Source: JAERML01 sp035687895
Lineage (GTDB): Bacteria > Bacteroidota > Ignavibacteria > UBA10030 > UBA6906
NCBI GenBank assembly: GCA_035687895.1
Contig: DASRUE010000165.1
Location: 1-5,744 of the forward strand
Reading direction: 5' to 3'
DNA: 5,744 nucleotides
Both the position numbers and the translations under genes were made by a program. Shown here piece by piece: positions 5,341 through 5,744 of this stretch (position 1 is the first letter of the stretch; every line of letters begins with the position of its first letter). The notes below the pieces were generated by a model. It worked only from the letters and a program-made list of their open reading frames with translations, was not told where the DNA came from and made no database searches.

Positions 5341-5744
5341 ATGTCATCACTTTCCAAGAGTGTTTCTGTTCGTCTCCGGCCATCATCCGGGGATCGATCA
5401 TACCGAATTACAATCCAGCCGGGCATCCTGGGATCCCTGGCAGATCGGATGACGAAATCCAAAGGGAAGGTCTTTATCATCACTGACGAGACGGTCGGTC
5501 GTCTCTACGGACGGGCTGTACAAAAAGAGTTTGTCGGAAAAGGGAATGAAGCAGTCCTGTTGGATTTTCCGCCGGGAGAGAGGTCAAAGAATTACCGGAC
5601 TGTCAATGTATTGCACACACAGCTGTTGAGGAATGGCATTGGTCGCGACAGTGTGATTGTCGCGCTTGGCGGGGGAGTCGTTGGAGACGTTGCAGGATAT
5701 GTGGCTGCTACAATCCTGCGTGGCGTGCCTTTCATTCAAGTTCC
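5341..5744 (+). CDS. aroB: 3-dehydroquinate synthase (3' truncated)
   Basis: The first 134 residues of AroB, the second shikimate-pathway enzyme. It converts DAHP to 3-dehydroquinate with NAD+ and a divalent metal (Zn or Co) in the cytosol. Seen: the N-terminal strand YRITIQPGIL (21-30), VFIITDETV (44-52) of the nucleotide-binding fold, FPPGERSKNYRTV (76-88), and the hallmark NAD-binding ALGGGVVGDVAGYVAATILRG (108-128) followed by VPFIQV. About 220 residues, including the metal ligands, lie beyond the window. ATG 5341 is the start because an in-frame TAG is at 5329-5331 and the distance to the first conserved strand is normal. No Shine-Dalgarno is seen. A TATAAC at 5332-5337 could be a -10 for an additional, leaderless start, but no -35 stands at the right distance. 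Expression probably depends on readthrough of the terminator just upstream. Confidence 0.95.
   Translation, partial: MSSLSKSVSVRLRPSSGDRSYRITIQPGILGSLADRMTKSKGKVFIITDETVGRLYGRAVQKEFVGKGNEAVLLDFPPGERSKNYRTVNVLHTQLLRNGIGRDSVIVALGGGVVGDVAGYVAATILRGVPFIQV

Noticed and set aside
5148..5483. Minus-strand open frame of 111 codons across the aroB leader and the aroB start
   Set aside because: It runs antisense through the clear aroB N-terminus and the terminator, shows no recognisable family, and is best explained as a shadow frame.

Overview
The window carries five recognisable protein genes, two of them cut by the window edges, plus a compact regulatory leader. The organism looks like a Gram-negative bacterium with roughly balanced G+C that makes menaquinone by the futalosine route. 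The mix of features (a Ser/Thr kinase with TolB-like and TPR modules, MqnD next to a UbiE/MenG methyltransferase, a lipoprotein built of SbsA-type Ig-like domains) fits the Bacteroidota/Chlorobiota/Ignavibacteriota or a neighbouring phylum. That placement is inferred from family habits, not from a marker gene.

Layout. Positions 1-1851 (+) hold the C-terminal 616 residues of a Ser/Thr protein kinase fused to a TolB-like domain and TPR repeats. It converges, with 27 bases between, on a minus-strand pair: mqnD (1879-2724) preceded by menG/ubiE (2761 to about 3450), probably one operon transcribed menG then mqnD. A 193-base divergent spacer carries two mirrored promoter-like sequences. On the plus strand follows a 487-residue lipoprotein (3644-5107) with a short collagen-like stretch and about four Ig-like domains. 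A 233-base spacer then leads to the start of aroB (5341 to the window end), 3-dehydroquinate synthase of the shikimate pathway.

The most interesting region is the spacer in front of aroB. It contains, in order, a good sigma70-like promoter (TTGACT-N17-TATCAT), a 22-codon ORF (5175-5243) with tandem Trp codons flanked by Tyr codons (residues YRWWYH), and an 11-bp intrinsic terminator with seven T (5284-5316) ending 24 bases before the aroB ATG. Hand folding finds a hairpin enclosing the Trp/Tyr codons, and a competing helix between its 3' arm and the 5' arm of the terminator. This is the layout of a ribosome-mediated transcription attenuator, here apparently sensing Trp/Tyr and controlling the common aromatic pathway at aroB. 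It rests on sequence pattern only.

How the genes relate: aroB feeds chorismate synthesis. Chorismate is the precursor of Trp, Tyr and Phe and also of menaquinone through MqnA-D, whose late steps (MqnD, and MenG after prenylation and decarboxylation) are encoded just upstream on the other strand. The kinase and the lipoprotein have no evident functional tie to these genes.
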